DNA of 64,000 bases from Catonia carolina (Eukaryota > Arthropoda > Insecta > Hemiptera > Achilidae). The stretch covers positions 99,431,969 to 99,495,968 of the forward strand of contig JAQMRL010000003.1 in assembly GCA_035578175.1 (NCBI GenBank). Reading direction: 5' to 3'. The translations under genes were made by a program, and so were the position numbers. The stretch's first letter is position 1; each line of letters starts with the position of its first letter. Below, one piece after another: positions 10,724 to 25,400 of this stretch. The notes under the pieces are model-generated. The model made no database searches. It had not been told where the DNA came from and saw nothing but the letters and a program-made list of their open reading frames with translations.

Positions 10724-13700
10724 CAATCACTAAAAACATGTTTTTTGGGTTCAGGGGTCAGAAAAATTTGTAGATTCGGTAAAAACTCGATTTCGAAAAA
10801 TCGACATGAAAACAATACTTTCCTTCCTATATATTCATGTAGGCAAGAGAAAGTAAAAAATAAATTCATTTCACTAGTTAAAAAGAAAAACTTATAAAAA
10901 AACTCAAATTAACCAAAACAAAATTTGATTCTCTGCTAACTCTAAACTCTGCTAAATGTGATTCTAAATGTGCTTACTCTAAATCTACAAAAGAAACTAT
11001 TTTTTATTTCTGGTACATTAAATTACCCTCTTTTATTTTAAAGTTTTGGAGGATTTGTTTTGTTTTTATTCCCCGACCAATTTTCAGAGTATAAAAGATG
11101 TATATTGTCATGTGAATGATGACCCCTTCTTATGGGCCAAAGTAACCCCTGTTTATGGTACTTGAATCGGCAGAATACAGTTAAGGTAGCATATAAGTAA
11201 ACTTACCGTTCCCTGTAAATGAGCACGGAGAGTAAAATCATGTGGTATGCACACTGGCAAAGCTTTTTCATTGAATATTACTGGATCTTTTAGTCTAACT
11301 ATACCAATGTCAAAACTATATTGAACTGTCTCATAACGATCTGGCTTGTAAAGTTGTGCAACCTAAAAACACATACCGTCCACTAAATTATATATATTAA
11401 CATTGAATTTAACAATAAAATGAAATAAACATCTTGATACAAGTTGCCCAACCTCACTGATATTGTTTAAAAATCTTCCTAGAGATATATTAATATACTG
11501 GAAACTGAAATTGACGAATGGGAGTTCCACTTAGGAGTGAACTTAGGTTCACCGTGCGTTTTGCTGACGACCAAGTTGTTCGCCAAGATGAAGAGGATAT
11601 CAGCTATATGTTGAGAAAACTCATTAACATCAACATCACAGTCAAACAGCAGCAGCTGATGGCAGTACACAAAGAGTACTATTACAACAAAATGCTGTAG
11701 GGCTGAATTTTCACTGGTATAATAGTACAGGGTCCATTATGAAAGTAATGCACATTTTCTATGAAAATAGATTTATTAATCGTACTGGTACAAACGCTTA
11801 AAATTCTTCAAAAAACTCTTCCCGTACATCAATAAACTTGCGAAGATATGTCTGCCACGCCTGGAAGGCACCCTGAAACTCCTCAACAGGAATGTCTGTT
11901 AGGAACCTTTTAACATGCTTTTGGTTGTTTTCTTCAGACTCCCAATGCTTTCCTTTCAGCTCTTTCTTCAGTCGCGGAAACAAGTAAAGTCGCACGGAGC
12001 CAAGTCGGGGGACCACCAAGTTGTTGCTTTGGGCCAGGAAGTTGGTCTTCCGTCAACACTTTTGGAACAAGCTTCGTGCAGTCCTTGCACATTTGCAAAT
12101 CCTTGGTCACTATCCCATGTACCGCAAATGTGGACATGTTTAGGGTGACAGCAATGTGCCGGATGCTCAATCAACTGTTAGAACGCAAAACTTTGCGCAC
12201 ACGATACACGTTGTTGTCGGTTCTAGCCGTTGTTGGGCATCTAGAATGGGGTTTGTCAGCAACCCTCTCTCATGAACGCCTTCTGCCACCTTCTGGGCTG
12301 TGAACTTGAAATGCAGTTGTCCTTGAAGGCCTCTTGAAGCATCTAGAATGTTTCGGTTGCATTCTTCCCAAGTCGCACGCAAAATTTGACGGCGTATCAC
12401 TGTTTAAGCAAACGCTTCATCGCACCGTGTTACAAACTCGAAAAACACACTTCACGCCAAAAACATGTCTTTCCGCTCAGACAGTTCGGAACAAATTGGC
12501 GACCAGCTGCGTTGGAAGCGCAGACCCCCCACTACATTTCCTGACTGGTTTTACCGGGCTGGGATGGATAGTCGCGTCACAATAAAATCATGCGCATTAT
12601 TTTCATAATGGATCCTGTACAGCATAATATATTGAAGATTTAGTAATAGTATAGTTATGGTTAATAAAGAAACATAAAAAACAAAGCTTAAACTGTAAAA
12701 GCTATTTAATTAATTAATAACATCTTACACAAAACTTTTCAAGTTACAGCAAAAATTAAATTTTTCACCCTTTTGCCAATCATTTGTTAAATTACTACAT
12801 TTCAGCCAATTTTGATAGTAGGCACATAAGATTGGCCTTAAATTTTAGATTCTGAGTTTATCCGCTATTTCTATCTTATACAAAACTTGATCTAACATTA
12901 AGTAAACCGATATTTTCCACCCCTAACCCTGCAAATTGATATATATCTCCATCAATTTTGGTTGTAGAGACACAAGGTGGGTTTTAATTGCTTGCAGGTT
13001 TTGAATTTGTCAACCGTTTTTATTTGAAAAGAGAGCTTATATTTTTAAAGCATCTGCTTAAAAAAAAACATTTTTCTCCACCTTACACCCTAAAATAACC
13101 GACTATAATTTACAAATAATAATCTTATGAACTTTAAATCTCAAAATTGAGCAACGAATGTAAATTAAACCAAAGATTATTAAAATTAGTAATCTTAAAG
13201 CACAATCAGTTTTAACAATTATTTCAGTTACTTACTTCATGAGTTGCTTGGCCAACTTCTACTGTAGTAAAATCTGCATAAAACTTTCCAACTGTTATTT
13301 TCAGTTTTGAAACTTCTCTGTAAACTGTGGAACGTTCTGCTGTTATACAATGAGCAGCTGAAATAAAGAAAATTATTAAGTTATTGTCTAACGTTTAGTA
13401 TCATTTGTAAGAAGTATTTAGTTTAATTACATGCGAGTTAAGTTTATTTATTATAATTATTAATTTAATTGAAATAATTGTAATTTACTTGTAGATTTGA
13501 GACACTCTATTTATTAATTGTAACTTTTAGTTGTAATATTTTTTTTTAGTTTGTAATAAATAGATACTTGCAATTTTAAACTATAGTGTGTTGATTATTT
13601 ATTTTATCCAGATCCCAAAACGGATTTTAGAGATAAGTGTCATAGTATTATTATAACGTTTTTGATGAGAGGAGTCAGAAATTTTAATTCGTTTACGAGC

Positions 13701-16700
13701 ACAATTCGGGGATGAAACTCTCTCAAAAACTCATTTGTAAAGGTGGCAAAAAAGTTTTTCTGAAGGGCTGAAAGTGGTGGATATTCAAAGTCAAGATCAC
13801 CTTCCTCAAACTTCTATCACAGAAGAAAACATCCTTGCAATATGAGAGCTTATGGAAGAAGACCGGCTCCTCGCAGTTGATGAAATTACTAATTCAGTAG
13901 GTTTAAGTTACGGGAGTGCACATTTGATAATCATTGAGGAATTTGGCTTCTCAAAGATTGAAGCAAAATATGGAGTTTCCCAATCAGAAGTGTCATCTTC
14001 CATCACAATAATGCAAGCCTCACACAACACGCATAACTTTTATGAAATTAGAAGAAATTCACTGGAATAGCTAGAACATGTATAGCAACATCCACCATTC
14101 ATCCAAGATTTACCATCGTGTGATTTTCATCTGTTTGGATTGTAGAAGGAAGCTTTAGGCAGTCAAAGGTTCAATAGCAATAAAGAGGTTGCACTCATTG
14201 TGCACAATTGGTTGAAGACCAATTCAACTTTTTTTATGATAATAGAATCAAAAAACTTCCAAAACAATAGGAAAAATGTGTTTCAGTACAAGGTAACTAT
14301 GTAGGAAAATAAAAAAATTGTTTTCAAATTCTTTCATTTCTGTAAAATTATTTAAAAAAAATTCCCGTTAATATTTGATTGTTCCTTGTGTAACTAAAAT
14401 GTGTAAAGTAAATAAAAGATTCATGAAGGTATACTCTCTCTTTTACCTGTCAATACAATATGTGCAGTAATTAAATTTCCGCCGCAAATATGATCCCAGC
14501 TTCCTCCATCTGTCAAACTGTAGAGTCCAGTATTCCACGGTACACTTGCATTTGCCTTTGTACCGCCTGAAATAAGTGCTACTTGACCAGATTGATTAGG
14601 GTCTATTCCACAGTCTGAAGAAATAAAAAAAAAAATTAGTGAGTAACTGGAATATCTTTTTACAATACTTATTTTTTTTACTACACTGTACGTATTTTGC
14701 TTCAGAACTTTCAAACTGGAACTGAAAAAAAATATATAGGCTTCATACGAGTAGGTAGATTTTATATTTTATTAGTGGCCAGAGATCTAGCTGTTACTTC
14801 AAATCATGTTCATATTTATGTATTAATTTCAAAGTCATCTTCAGTTTAAAATGAAAAAGATGAGCAACAAAACTTGTAGCTTAAGTTCAAACTGTCGTAA
14901 GTTCATGAACTTTAACTTAACAGTGAATCATAATTTTAAATACAGTTGAGGTTATGTTAAAATCCATCATTTCATAACCCATACTATTCACCAATGATAA
15001 GCTATTAATAATACCTACGTTACATAAACTAAAAAAATTATACAAATTTTTAGTAATTTATTGTAATATCATTAAATTATTGTTTTAATCACTTGGGTTT
15101 TAATGAAACATTGTAATAACTTTTGACATTTGCTGCCTTGTTTACTTAGATATGTTTTAGAGTTTACTTAAAGATAAATCTACTGCTTGATAGTTAACAA
15201 CTACAATGGGTAAAAAATAGAAATGATGGTTTGAATTTTCCATTTTTTGTTGGGATTTCAACATAGGATTTTCTGTTTTGCAGTAATGTAATCTAGCACC
15301 GACAACTACTAAACCATTGGGTGGTTAAATATTTTTTCTGTACAAAATTTATGAAACTATTGGTTTAATAGTTTATTTGGAACATATTTACAAGTGAAAA
15401 CTTAATGGTAACTTTTGCATTGTCAGCATTAGAAACCGTGAAAACTAGACTGTTCTTTGTGAGACTTTTAATAAGGACGGTGATTTAATATTAGTCAGCA
15501 AAAGTTTCTACATAAGTGTATTTTTAACCAACTGCTAGACTTGTATTCTCATTAAGGTGTGTGTATTTTTATTTACAGTTGCAACCCTTGGTTAGAGACT
15601 ACAGTGCTCAAGAAAGCGTCCTAATATATTAGGACGCTGGCACTGTAAGGGTTAAGATAACTATAGCTATACTGGTCGGATATTGCAGTCCCAGTGCGTG
15701 TGTGTCAGGAAGTTGGGGTAAATCCCCACAACAAAATTGCCTCACTACATTAATATCATACATTCTGTCGCCGAGTTCTACTGCAAAATATGACAATGGT
15801 GGGGGTAATGCTTTCCCGCCAAGGTTGACACTTGGAACGATCACTCTGCAATTTCCTCACGGTATGCCTATAGTTAGGGAGACCTCTAAAAATTCTTGTC
15901 GACTTGAATGAATGTGCGAGTAGCGATCTGACAACCATGCTTCAACTACCATTGGACCAGTTTCGTGCGGGGTATTATAGTATGAGAAGAATTAGAGGAG
16001 AAAGGCTTCATTTCTCCCCTGCCAGAAATCAACGCATGGTTCTTTAAAATTATATGCTATAGTGACTACAGTGGATTTCAGAACAGTAACTATCACTGCA
16101 GCTTTAATGAGTTAAATTTTCCAATATTCTGGACAGAAATTAAACCTAGGATCTTCAGCATTTCTGTCCAATGCAATCTAGCATTCTAACCCACAACACT
16201 AAAAAAAACAACTGCATGTTCTTTTTTTAACCTACTCTCTATACAGTAATAGATTACTTTTGTAATAGTAGTTGTATGAGATTCGGTACAGAAACTATGC
16301 ACCGAATGAATTAAGACAGATGTACGAAATATGGTACAACAGATTTTTTTTGTAAATAAACATTTCTTTGTGCGTTCACCCTTAGCAAAATCACCATACT
16401 GATTGTCTATCATGTGTTAGATTGATAGAAAGAGGGTGTTTTTTTCTGTATATGTATCAGTAAGTCTGATGTTATTAGAACTTTTAAGCAAGGCTCAAGA
16501 GGGTTTTCATCTACCTGTTGTCTGATGAATCCCCTCTTCTTGTAGGTCATAAGTCATTGTTTAATCTCTTAGTAATTATTACTGTTACATAATGCTTTTG
16601 TAATAAATTTTCTTCATTTATCTTTTTATTTCATAATCTACAGATTTCTTGCAGTTTCATTCTGATGGAATAGGCTACTATTATTCTGCAATTTGTTATT

Positions 16701-19700
16701 TTTAAATCACATTTTACTTCAATACCTTCTTTACACTGAAACCCGGGTTTGATTTTCCAGCTTCCACCTTCATTACATTCATTAATTTCTTTTTTTCCAC
16801 CATGTTCATATCCATACGCACATTTTGCAGTATACTTTGTTTTTGGCCTTACATAAGCTGGACATTCTGAAGTTCCTCTCTGATCCGTACAAGTTAAGGT
16901 AATAGATATATGATTAGGAATTTTGCAACCACCTAAAATCATATCACAATTTAGCTTCAAACACAATATAAGCTTATTATTTATTATTATTTATTTTATC
17001 ACATTATTATTATTATTAATTTATTTATATTATTTATTTTTTTACAATATAAGCTTAAAACTTATCTTTGCCCGTAACAGGCAGGTGGAGTGTTAAATTA
17101 TTTACACTCAATCTGTTAGTTCCAGGGCTACAAAAATAGTTCTGTTTCTTATTATATGATCAGCCAATAATATGACTAAAGCATTTAAGAACAGAAGAGG
17201 TACAGGTGTAAAAGACACTAGTCACAGCTATCTCCTCTAAAAAGTAATGAATTTCATTATACAGCCAAACCTCGTAGTGAATAAAATGGAAGTGTCATTT
17301 GCAGGGTGGAAAGTAAATGCTTTTCAGAGGGCCGGGCATGCTGATAAGCATACTTTTCCACTCAATGAGGAAGGCAATTTTTAACCACCTCACTCCTTGT
17401 TTTACTTAGTAATGCCTCTAGAGGTTCAAACCAGCCTTTCGGTTGATGACCTAAATAATAACACTTATCTAAATTCCAGATTTTTTGGCTAGTTTCTGGT
17501 TTTCTGCTACGTTAACACTTTTACATTTAAAATACTCGTACAGATATGTGAATAAACAGTGTTGGTTATTTTTGGCTATTGTATTATTACTGATATGGGT
17601 TATTAGTTTGATAGGTTTTCATAGGATTGAAGCCTCCAGACCATTATAGAAAATAATTTAAGATAGAATAATAGTTTAGGGCTACAGATACTCATGGACC
17701 CTGGCAACCCAGAGGGAGAATTGAGGCATTCTTACAATGCATAGAACCTTGTTGATACCAGACTAAGCCTCTCAGACTTTGGGAGAAACCACTTGCTTTC
17801 TGCACCGTCTTACTTAATTTAATTCTACAATTCTTTTTTTCTACTTCCAATTTTACATCTGATGAGAAAAAAGTTTTGAAGTATGTGAATTCTTTAACTT
17901 CCTCCAGTACTTTACCAATTATCTGTTATTCCATCTCTCGAACTTACCTCCTTACATTTATCTTCTGCACCAGCACTTAGCTTTTTCTTCAGAGAATTCT
18001 AAACCACACTTAAGAATCTCTTCCTTCCACAAATCCGGTAATAAAAATATATTATTAGGCCTAAATGAATTAATTAGTATAAGTATCTTTAAAATATTAT
18101 TTGCCTAAGATAAATGAAATTCTACTTACGAACACATGATTGTACTTGTTGGAATTTCCCATTCACACAACGTACTGTTTTCCCCCTGATTTCCTGATGA
18201 TATTTTAACACATACTCTTCATCACATTCCAAAGAGAAAAGATCTTCACTTAACCGTACATATCTTCCTCCAGTTATTTGTGGGACTTCCTCACAGCTAT
18301 TCACTGATGATGAAGTAGTTGGTGGTTCAACAGGAGCTGGAACACTGAAGATACAAAAATTCTTTAAAAATAATGATAATTTCTTTCTGTTATTTTTGTT
18401 TATTAAGCATCTATTGCCATGGTCATTAACCTTAGAAAATTCTAATTCTGAATATTATGTTAATTTTCTTTTCTTCAAAGTACCAAAAATGAATTCAATT
18501 TTTGGCATTGGAGAAAAAATGACACGACTGAATACAGTATTCAACAATTTGTACTGCTACTGAAGAGTTAATGCGAAGGGTTGTTAATATAGTTGTAAAG
18601 TAAGCGGATTTAAGGGGTTTCAGCCCCTTAAATGGAAAACTAAACTTCATACCAAACTAATATGCCTGGGGTCCCAGGTTCAATTCCCAGTCAGGTCTAG
18701 CCTTTTTTCTGTCATTTTTATGTACCTTCTTCAATCACCTCAATGTGCGTAACAGACAAATAAAACTAAAAAAAGTAATAATAAAAACCTTCAGACTCGG
18801 CCCCCCCACAAACCAAAATCTTTGCATTATAGCCCTTTGCTATAGGCTTTATAGGCTTGTTATTGAGGATAGCTATTCAATTCGTCAACCTAGGAACCAA
18901 AAACGAAAGCCCAGAGAAAAAGGCTATTTTAATTGCTACAAGTGCCCTAGAAGTATTAAAATTACAGGAAAAGTTGGAAAATAAAAAAGCAAAGCATATT
19001 AAACAATTAAATTCAAAAACTCTTTTTATTAAACAGGTTACCACTTGTTGAGGAAACTTATTTCGTGTAATAATTCTGGAATATGTTCTATAATGTGTTT
19101 GGAAATATGGGGTACATAACTCAATGTTACAATTTTTTGGAGCACATACTGTTTTGAGTCGATTATATTGTTTAAAAATAGTAGAATAATCTTTCAGTCA
19201 AATAACAGAATGTATATCCTCAGAAACTTTGTAACGTAGTCATGATGTCATCTTTCCAGCTAATTTTTTTTTTTTGGTTATTACATTATTTAATTAATAT
19301 TTTTATACAAAACAAAATTTAAAATTTAAATTTATTTAATTAATTTTATTTTATATTAAATTATTTAATTAATTTTATTCCTGTGCAGTGTGTGAAGCAA
19401 ATGAAAATTACAAACTTTTTCAAGTATAGTATGTACTGATATAGGCACGTCTGTGAAGTTGGCCCCACCCATACAAAAATTTGAAAAAAAAATTAGTGCA
19501 TTCGATTGTTCTACGTTTGTTCCGGATTGTTCCGCAAAAATTTTCGTTTGTTCCGCTCAAATAAGCGAGAAAATCGAGAAAAACCGTGGGTGGGGCTAAC
19601 TTCACGATGGCCCCCCCCATTTAACTTTTTCAACTTTTTTTTGCATAGATCGATAGATCTTCGTTTGTTCCGGATTGTTCCGCAAAAATTTTCGTTTGTT

Positions 19701-22450
19701 CCGCTCAAACAAGCGAGAAAATCGAGGAAAACTGGGTGGGGCTAACTTCACGCTGGCCCCCCCCACTCAACTTTTCCAACTTTTTTTTACATAGATCGAT
19801 AGATCTTCGTTTGTTCCGGATTGTTCCACAAAAATTTTCGTTTGTTCCGCTCAAATAAGCGAGAAAATCGAGGAAAACTGCGGCGAGCTAGCCCCCCCCA
19901 CTCAACTTTTTGAACTTTTTTATACATGGATCGATAGGTCTTCGTTTGTTCCGGATTGTTCCGCAAAAATTTTCGTTCGTTCTGCTCAAATAAGCGAGAA
20001 AATCGAGGAAAACTGCTGGGGGATAGCGTGAAGTTAGCCCCACCCACTCAACTTTTTGAACTTTTTTTTACACGGATCGATAGATCTTCGTTTGTTCCGG
20101 ATTGTTCCGCAAAAATTTTCGTTTGTTCCGCTCAAATAGGCGAGAAAACCGAGGAAAACTGCGGCGAGCTAGCGTGAAGTTAGCCCCACCCACTCAACTT
20201 TTTGAACTTTTTTTTACATGGATCGATAGATCTTCGTTTGTTCCGGATTGTTCCACAAAAATTTTCGTTTGTTCCGCTCAAATAAGCGAGAAAATCGAGG
20301 AAAACTGCTGGGGGACAGCGTGAAGTTAGCCCCACCCACTCAACTTTTTGAACTTTTTTTTACATGGATCGATAGATCTTCGTTTGTTCCGGATTGTTCC
20401 GCAAAAATTTTCGTTTGTTCCGCTCAAATAAGCGAGAAAATCGAGGAAAACTGCTGGGGGATAGCGTGAAGTTAGCCCCACCCACTCAACTTTTTGAACT
20501 TTTTTTTACATGGATCGATAGATCTTCGTTTGTTCCGGATTGTTCCGCAAAAATTTTCGTTTGTTCCGCTCAAATAGGCGAGAAAACCGAGGAAAACTGC
20601 GGCGAGCTAGCGTGAAGTTAGCCCCACCCACTCAACTTTTTGAACTTTTTTTTACATGGATCGATAGATCTTCGTTTGTTCCGGATTGTTCCACAAAAAT
20701 TTTCGTTTGTTCCGCTCAAATAAGCGAGAAAATCGAGGAAAACTGCTGGGGGACAGCGTGAAGTTAGCCCCACCCACTCAACTTTTTGAACTTTTTTTTA
20801 CATGGATCGATAGATCTTCGTTTGTTCCGGATTGTTCCGCAAAAATTTTCGTTTGTTCCGCTCAAATAAGCGAGAAAATCGAGGAAAACTGCTGGGGGAT
20901 AGCGTGAAGTTAGCCCCACCCACTCAACTTTTTGAACTTTTTTTTACATGGATCGATAGATCTTCGTTTGTTCCGGATTGTTCCGCAAAAATTTTCGTTT
21001 GTTCCGCTCAAATAGGCGAGAAAATCGAGGAAAACTTTGTAGTGGTGGGGGTAAACAAGCGCGTTTAATATATTTAACATTGTTTTTGTCTATATCGATA
21101 GCCTTTAAATAGTTGTGGGTTGTTCCGCATAAAGTTTCCTTTGTTCCGCTCAAATAATATTTAAATTGATACCGTATTATTCCGAAAACAAGCCGTACCC
21201 GAATTTAAGCCGAATCGGAAAAAATACTATAAAACTAGGAAAAAAATTAAAGTACAGTACTTGTATGTTTTTGAAAATATTCTATTTTATAAGAAACGAT
21301 TACCGTAGTCTACAAACAATATACTTACTACTTAATTAGCATTTAGTTTATTTTTTGTTGAATGCTGAACACAAGATTCATCTACATGATAGGTATTTTC
21401 TTCCGGCTTCTTTGTTGGATGTCTTTTCCGCGTAGTTAATTTGATTTTTCTGACTTCTGAAATTACTGCTAATGCAGACGGTGAAGGATGAAATGATTTT
21501 TTGTAAAGTATGAAAATATGCCGTGCCTGAATAAGATTCGAACCCAAGACCGCATGATGAGAGGCGAGCAAGTTACCAACTACGCCAATACGGCCGGCAT
21601 AGTAGTAGTAGTAGGTAGCATAGTAGTAGTTAATTTGAAATTAGTATCGTAAGCCCTGCGCTGATTTTTAGGTATTTATATAGACGAAGTACCCTTAACC
21701 TACATAAAATCACTCATAGCGATTTATAAAATACAACAAAAAACAAATGATCGGATAAAAAACAAAATGAAATATAAGAAAACTGCTATCAAACTTTATA
21801 CTGTATCTCCAAACTGATCAAAATGACTATACATGCACTACGTAAGAAGTGTGCGTATAAGACTGCGTGTATCTCTCTCTTCGTAGCTACTTATGCTTAA
21901 TATGAAATCATTAATTTGAGTACGTTGAGTGTTTTGAGTGCTTGGCACCCAAAATATATAACCTGCTCCCGAACCATTTAAAGAATTTAACAAGTTTAAA
22001 ATTTTATAAAAAACTAAAAAAATGGATAGCCAAACAGATAGAGAGAAAATAGCAAAATGGTCAGCAATATTCAAATGTAGATATAAATAAAGAGACAGGA
22101 GGAAAATGAAATAGAATACATTTCTTTTATTGTTTTTAATTTTTAAATGTAATAATTAATTTCAGGTATAATTATCCTTATTAAGTTAGTTAAGTTACTG
22201 TAGTAGGCTAAGTAAATATAGTAGGTATTGAATGCTATTGCTAATAGTTAATACTTCAGATTTTTTTGATATTTATTTAAAAATTTCCAGCCCATCCTAG
22301 TAAATTACATGGTTTTGTCCATAGTTGGATGGGATGATTTCCACCTCCTCTAGGGTAGCCTATAACAGGATAGTAGTTTACTGTAAGAAATTGTGTATTA
22401 CGGAAATTTCTATTTTTGTAATGCGTAACATCATGGGAATAAATAAATAA

Positions 22451-22485
<35 letters not shown>

Positions 22486-25400
22486 TATTATTAATACTAT
22501 TATTAAAGCGTGAATGCAAGCCGCAGGTCAAATTATGGAACCGATTTTTAAGAAAAACCTGCGGCTTGTATTCGGAACAATACGGTATTATGGAAAATCT
22601 GGTGATTGTTCTATAATATAAGTTGATGTGATTATTGATGTATGATATTGATGTATAGATGTATGATATGTATTTATAATATTGATGTATATTGGTATTT
22701 AGTCCCGCTCGTGTTTCTGATTCTGAAACTAAATTTTACTTCCAACTACCCATCCGTAATGTTTCCTAGAAGAAAACTAGCCCCGTCATTTATCTTCGTA
22801 AGATCTGGTGGCATTTCCCACGACCTTCTAAATTATCTTTTGTCAGTTTCAGTTTCAGTCACTTGCCAAGTATGATCTCAAAACTAATAAACCCAATTAA
22901 TTTCGACTATAATTATAATATCGTGTTTAATAATAGACCCTTAGTGTTATACAGTATAACAATCTTGTTCAAATTAGCAGTTTTACTCTTAACCGAGCCC
23001 TCACATTGAACAACATACTTGTTAAATTACACTAAACTACAATACAACTTTAAAATACAACTTCACTATTAATGAAATTATAATATTAAATTTCATAGAA
23101 ATTTGAGCGGAACAAAGGAAACTTTATGCGGAACAACCCACAACTATCGAAGACGTCTGTGAAGTTGGCCCCACCCATACAAAAATTTAAAAAAAAATTA
23201 GTGCATTCGATTGTTTTACGTTTGTTCCGGATTGCTCCGCAAAAATTTTCGTTTGTTCCGCTCAAATAGGCGAGAAAATTGAGAAAAACTGCCGGGGGAT
23301 AGCGTGAAGTTAGCCCTACCCACTCAACTTTTCCACATTTTTTTCACATGGATCGATAGATCTTCGTTTGTTCCGGATTGTTCCACAAAAAATTTCGTTT
23401 GTTCCGCTCAAATAAGCGAGAAATTAAGGAAAACTTTGGAGTGGTGGTGGTAAAGAAGCGCGTTTATTATTTTAACCCGACGAGAACGGAGATTTTTAAC
23501 GATCACGCGGATTGTCATTTTACGCCTAATAAAAACTCTTTTATTTCATTCAGTTTCATTTCTAAAAATTTCAAAAAAATACCGTTTATTTTTAAAAAAT
23601 TTTTTATTAGAACAACGTTTAAACCAATTTTTTCCGTTTTCATTTACGATCAGAATAAAAATTGAAATTTAAGAAAAAATATTTTCTTTTAGTAATATCA
23701 CTTTAGTACGAAAAAGTGTCACAAAATCAGTAAAATATACAAAAAAATATGTTTAGCTATATATAGATAAATAAAGCAATTCATTGCAAAAAAAAAACAA
23801 CGTTTAGATATTGCAAATAATTGATAGACGAATTCAAAGATATCACACTTTTTGTTCAACAATGTAACGTGCTGGATGAAAAAAATGACAAAAAATCACC
23901 TAAAAATAATGTGGTGTCTTTTCAATATTTATTTACTCGTTTTCTATGCAAGTTCTATCTCTTTTGCGCCTGTTGCTTTGTGCATTATCCTTTTCTAAAC
24001 AGGATAGCATAAATCAAAATATGTTATTGTTTATTTTGACGCTAATTGTAAGTTTTAACCGAAGGGTAGACGAGACGGGTAGTGATGATGATGTTATTCC
24101 CAAACAAATAGGCCTACGGTTTTTTGTAGAAAAGTTATAGATAAAAACGTTCAAATTTTAGTACTGGCTGTTCAAAAAATATACATTTTTTTCACGTAAC
24201 ACCACGTCGTCAATTTTCATCATACAAATATGCAAGATACATCAAATGAAAGAAGAAAAAAGTCTATCTAATAAAACCAATCCCGTTAGAATATAATGAA
24301 TAGTTGCGGAGATATTTGAGTTTAAAAAACGATGGTGACGAATGGGTGATATTGGGCTTCCCGGTTAGTAAAAGGGTTAATATTTGTTTTGTCTGCATCG
24401 ATAGCCCTTTAATAGTTGTGGATTGTTCCGCAAAAAATTTCGTTTGTTCCACTCAAATAAGCGAGGTAATCAAGGAACCATTTGGAGTGGTGGGGATAAG
24501 CTAGTCAACTCTATATTTTTTAATATTTTTTACCCTTAACTCGTTTGTATCGTATTGAGAAATCATATTTTAAACATAGGCGCAATTTGGTCGCAAAGTT
24601 TGTTTATTTTTGTGTGAACATTTTATCTCGAGTATAATATGTGAAACTCAAGAAAGATTGAAGAGCGATTTCAGTTCATTTAACAGGCCAACAACTGGTC
24701 ACTACACCAAGCTTGTTGCACAACCGGTGTTACTTAACTATTTAGAGCTAAAATCTATCGTCTGACTGACTATCCCAGTCGGTCGGATTTCGGATCAGCC
24801 CGGTTCGAAAGTCCAAAACGATGTTAAACTGCAAAAATAATTTTGGCCGCCTAAATCAATCAAATATCTCATTGTGCGGCGTGAAAACTAGAATCGGTGA
24901 TGATTTAAAACAATAAATAACTAACCGTAATAAATTAACAAAACACATACCTATTAGGCTTAAACATTTACTATATATTTTTTCATTTACATTTTCATAC
25001 GGAATATTCTTTCAGTTTTTCATCGTTCAGGTGAACTATTTTTAAAGTAACTTCCTTAACTAATTTAATCTAAAAGAGTATAAATATCCCGTTTAACATA
25101 AAATAAAACTAAATATCTTATTGTCAGAAGAATCACTCAAACTACAGACTGGTAATCTTATTATAAACTAATGGTCGTATATGTAAAAACTGAATTTACG
25201 AGAAATCACGCCAAGTTAATTATATCAGTGTAAATGATTTATGTTAACTATAGATATTTTTATAAATCAAAAATTCTCATTTCTCTCAGAAGATTTTCTA
25301 TTTGGGCTAAACACTATCCGGGAAGGAACCGGTGCTGCGAATAATGAAGTCTGGATTAGATTGTTATGACTAACTATATTTTTCTAAACGCATTGTATTC

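Larger units (their letters stand above)
19447..21832 (+). repeat. Foldback left inverted arm
   Basis: Outer part: terminal 20-mer, poly-C tract variants and diverged repeat units (19447-19930). Middle: regular 146-bp array (to about 21050). Inner part: unique sequence with a SINE (about 21340-21605) and an inner tail reaching 21832. It is matched in reverse by 26334-28906. Confidence 0.9.

Noticed and set aside
19956..21068. A series of 73-residue open frames ([17 protein letters not shown] type) every 146 bp
   Set aside because: They are produced by the tandem repeat itself: 146 is not a multiple of 3, so each frame crosses into the next unit. The mirrored copies in the right arm give the same peptides. 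No start context, domain or independent support.
22642..24504. Short frames in the Foldback loop as a possible transposase
   Set aside because: None exceeds about 95 residues and none shows DDE, zinc-finger or SWIM motifs expected of a Mutator-like transposase.
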